Below are positions 62,235 through 64,000 of a DNA stretch of 64,000 nt, piece by piece (the stretch's first letter is position 1; the number at the start of each line of letters is the position of its first letter). The stretch spans positions 186,001-250,000 of the forward strand of contig NZ_PGUW01000005.1 of the NCBI RefSeq assembly GCF_002863565.1, given 5' to 3'. The notes under the pieces were generated by a model. The model was not told the origin of the DNA. It searched no databases and saw nothing but the letters and a program-made list of their open reading frames with translations. The stretch comes from Bacillus sp. V5-8f. Its GTDB lineage: Bacteria; Bacillota; Bacilli; Bacillales; DSM-1321. A program made the translations under genes and the position numbers.

Positions 62235-62294
62235 TGTTTGCTCACCTCCACCCCAATTCTATCATTTCTGTAGATGAGATGCTATTCCTTTTCC

Positions 62295-62720
62295 TTAGAT
62301 ACCCGAATCAATTTGTACGGTGAATCTTTTTTCCAAGCCAACAGGCTCTCCGTTAACCTTTACAATTTGCATGAGAATATCATGCCGTCCCCGAGGCATC
62401 TTTTTCACGACAAACGCGGCTGTCCGATAATCTGCAAGCTTCTTTCCGTCTAGATACAATCGCACCTTCACGCTCTCTTTTTCATCGGAAGGGGAAAAGG
62501 TAAATTCTTTTAAAAAACATTCCACATAAAGGGAATTCCCTTTCAAAAAATATTTTGCTTGGAATCCTCTTCCGCCACGAGGACTAATAGACTTGGCTGA
62601 AGCAGAATGGCTGCGGCTCTGAACTCCCTGTTTGTCCTGGTTAATTTGCGGTTCAGGTATATTGTTGCCGCATGCGGTTAAGATCAGTACTAACCAAATT
62701 AAATGAACCAGCCACTTCAC
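62295..62720 (-). CDS. Putative lipoprotein
   Basis: A 141-residue secreted protein. I start it at GTG (KWLVHLIWLVLILTACG follows): AAAGGAGG lies at proper spacing and this yields a canonical signal with lipobox LTAC, Cys17 being lipidated by Lgt and processed by LspA (encoded at 19.5 kb). The mature part has a Gln/Ser-rich linker then a likely beta domain (KVRLYLDGKKLADYRTAAFVV). No family recognised. It lies between ylbF and ylbE, where B. subtilis has no gene. Confidence 0.78.
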   Translation of the reverse strand: MKWLVHLIWLVLILTACGNNIPEPQINQDKQGVQSRSHSASAKSISPRGGRGFQAKYFLKGNSLYVECFLKEFTFSPSDEKESVKVRLYLDGKKLADYRTAAFVVKKMPRGRHDILMQIVKVNGEPVGLEKRFTVQIDSGI

Positions 62721-62812
62721 GAATATCCGCCTCCTTTGCCAACTAGTGTTTGCAAAAAAAGCCAATTTACTCCCAGTATTATTCAAATTAAATAAGAACT
62801 TTGTTGATAAAA

Positions 62813-62847
62813 AATAAGAAATGGCTGCCTATATAGATCAGCCATTT
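62813..62847 (-). terminator. Terminator after ylbE
   Basis: Stem AAATGGCTG/CAGCCATTT with an 11-base loop, followed by TTATTTTTTATC on the minus strand. Its first arm includes the final codons of ylbE. Confidence 0.82.
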
Positions 62848-63086
62848 CCTCCCTGGTATTTCATCGCCTCGAACATACCAACCAGCATGGAAGCCATCTG
62901 CACACCATCTGAAAATTTATTGATTCTCTGCGGAATCGTTTTATTGAAATGGTAGGCGGCTTCCGTTTCCATTTTGTCAAACTCCTGTGGATTTCTCATC
63001 AATCTCCGATACCAGTACGGATGTTGGCGTAGGTACTTTTTCAAATCCTGATTTCCCTCAATCAAGTTATATACATCGTGCCTCAT
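62838..63086 (-). CDS. ylbE: YlbE-like protein
   Basis: An 82-residue protein of the YlbE family. I start it at MRHDVYNLIEGNQDLKK because AAGGAGGT is immediately upstream; nine earlier codons overlap the Shine-Dalgarno. Signature: QHPYWYRRLMRNP and FSDGVQMASMLVGMFEAM. Function unknown; it is paired with ylbD across Bacillaceae, and may be sporulation-related by association. Confidence 0.88.
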   Translation of the reverse strand: MRHDVYNLIEGNQDLKKYLRQHPYWYRRLMRNPQEFDKMETEAAYHFNKTIPQRINKFSDGVQMASMLVGMFEAMKYQGGNG

Positions 63087-63115
63087 AAAAACCTCCTTGG
63101 CTTTACTATCCATTC

Positions 63116-63556
63116 CTAGTCTTTCCTAAATACAAATGGATTGGACTTTGGTTTTTTTTCTTGCACATCTTCTTCCTGTTTCGGCTTGTCGCCCTGGAAG
63201 GAAGAAATGATTCCCTGAATGGCGCCTAGTGCCTGATTGGCACTTGATATATACTGTTGTACTTGATTGACATCCAAGTTCTTCAGTGACTGTAAAAGGA
63301 CTCCGAGGACATCCGCTTTGTTTGTCTGACTTGATTTTGCAGATGGAGCTTTTTGTATAGAATCGCTTTCATCGGGTTCTTCTTCAACGACCCTGTATTC
63401 CTCCCACTGCTCATGGTCGCTGCCAAAAAGCTGCCACTCCTCAAATAATTCCTGCCATGTATAGTTCCCATTTTTGACTTCCTGTCTTAACTTTGGATGT
63501 TTCTTCACAAACGCCTTGAATCTTTCAACTGATTTACGCCCTTTTTTTTGAGCCAT
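63116..63556 (-). CDS. ylbD: Putative spore coat protein YlbD
   Basis: A 146-residue protein of the YlbD_coat family. N-terminus MAQKKGRKSVERFKAFVKKH then WQELFEEWQLFG; the middle is acidic, and the C-terminal third is a helical stretch with NLDVNQVQQYISSANQALG. The family is annotated as putative coat protein; I see no direct proof of localisation. GTGAGGTGA precedes the ATG. It precedes ylbE by 29 bases. Confidence 0.87.
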   Translation of the reverse strand: MAQKKGRKSVERFKAFVKKHPKLRQEVKNGNYTWQELFEEWQLFGSDHEQWEEYRVVEEEPDESDSIQKAPSAKSSQTNKADVLGVLLQSLKNLDVNQVQQYISSANQALGAIQGIISSFQGDKPKQEEDVQEKKPKSNPFVFRKD

Positions 63557-63644
63557 ATACGTTCACCTCACGATATGACATACGCCTACTGCCATCTTAT
63601 GAACAAAATTCAAAAATGTGACAGAATGGTCTATCATTAGGCAC

Positions 63645-64000
63645 TTATGATGGCTTCTCACTTGCAATGAAATTCTGGGTGTAATATTTCCGGTATACCC
63701 CAACACCAACGTGGGTAAATTCTTTATTTAACAACGCTTCACGGTGACCTTTACTATTTAACCATCCTTCCATCGCAGCTATGGCATCGACGTAGTTTGC
63801 TGCAATGTTTTCCCCGGCAAGCCTGTAGGATATGCCCCCCTTAGCAAGTCTGTCCTCAAGATTACCGTTTGTCGGGGAGTTATGGGAAAAATACCGGCCT
63901 TCCGACATATCGTTGCTATGCTTGAAAGCAACTTCAGAGGTTTTCTCATCCCATTTTAATTCTGCCAGGCCAAACCTTTGTCTCATAATATTGGTAATAT
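63645..64000 (-). CDS. ylbC: CAP-domain protein YlbC, 3' part
   Basis: The gene runs off the right edge; only about the last 118 residues are in the window. They form a CAP (SCP/PR1) domain: RFGLAELKWDEKTSEVAFKH, then HSNDMSEGRYFSHNSP, GENIAANY and WLNSKGHREALL. The reading frame stays open to the window end, so the first ATG seen (63986) is internal. B. subtilis YlbC is 346 residues with an N-terminal CAP-associated domain; I expect the same here. Stop at 63645. Confidence 0.85.
   Translation of the reverse strand, partial: ITNIMRQRFGLAELKWDEKTSEVAFKHSNDMSEGRYFSHNSPTNGNLEDRLAKGGISYRLAGENIAANYVDAIAAMEGWLNSKGHREALLNKEFTHVGVGVYRKYYTQNFIASEKPS

Overview
The window is a chromosomal core segment of an endospore-forming Bacillaceae bacterium. 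Its gene order closely follows the Bacillus subtilis stretch from rpoZ/gmk through the pyr operon, the ileS-divIVA-ylm cluster, sigG/sigE/spoIIGA, the ftsAZ/mur (dcw) cluster and the ylb cluster. Sporulation genes (spoIIGA, sigE, sigG, spoVE, spoVD, rsfA, ylbD), bshC for bacillithiol and frequent TTG/GTG starts behind strong Shine-Dalgarno sequences all fit. I cannot name the genus with confidence. I see no rRNA, tRNA, CRISPR array, insertion sequence or prophage.

Layout. 1-4.7 kb (minus): start of rpoZ, gmk, remA, yloC, then a calcium P-type ATPase. 4.9-6.6 kb (plus): rqcH. 6.7-18.6 kb (minus): the complete pyrimidine operon pyrR-P-B-C-carA-carB-K-D-F-E, with a sigma-A promoter and three PyrR-type attenuators. 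18.6-23.3 kb: rluD, lspA, and ileS behind an isoleucine T-box. 23.3-27.5 kb: divIVA-ylmH-ylmG-sepF-ylmE-ylmD-ymxH. 27.6-30.4 kb: sigG, sigE and spoIIGA with sporulation promoters readable in the sequence. 30.7-48.5 kb: ftsZ, ftsA, divIB, murB, murG, spoVE, murD, mraY, murE, spoVD, pbpB, ftsL, rsmH, mraZ, headed by a MraZ operator. 48.8-55.2 kb: bshC, a DUF3397 membrane protein, panE, ylbP, rsfA, an enoyl-CoA hydratase-like gene, rpmF and ylbN. 55.6-64 kb: tmcAL, ylbL, ylbK, coaD, rsmD, a CsfG-like small RNA, an unrecognised gene, ylbG, a small Cys-rich protein, ylbF, a lipoprotein, ylbE, ylbD and the 3' part of ylbC.

How the genes work together. The pyr operon makes UMP from bicarbonate, glutamine and aspartate and imports uracil, under PyrR feedback at the RNA level. 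The dcw genes build lipid II (MurE, MurD, MraY, MurG, MurB), make septal wall (PbpB, SpoVD, SpoVE) and assemble the Z-ring (FtsZ, FtsA, SepF, DivIB, FtsL, DivIVA). SpoIIGA activates pro-sigma-E, sigma-G acts later in the forespore, and the CsfG-like RNA has a sigma-G-type promoter. RqcH and the S4 protein YlmH both relate to rescue of stalled 50S subunits.

Compared with B. subtilis, several genes are missing: ylmA, ylyA, bpr/bpf, ylxW-ylxX-sbp and ylbJ. Two of the vacated gaps hold short coding-like remnants that I cannot assign. The most interesting non-coding items are the CsfG-like RNA (60.2 kb), a leader upstream of ylmH with competing pairings (24.8 kb), and repeated elements in two of the pyr attenuators. 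I found no clear previously undescribed protein system; the window is largely conserved core genome.
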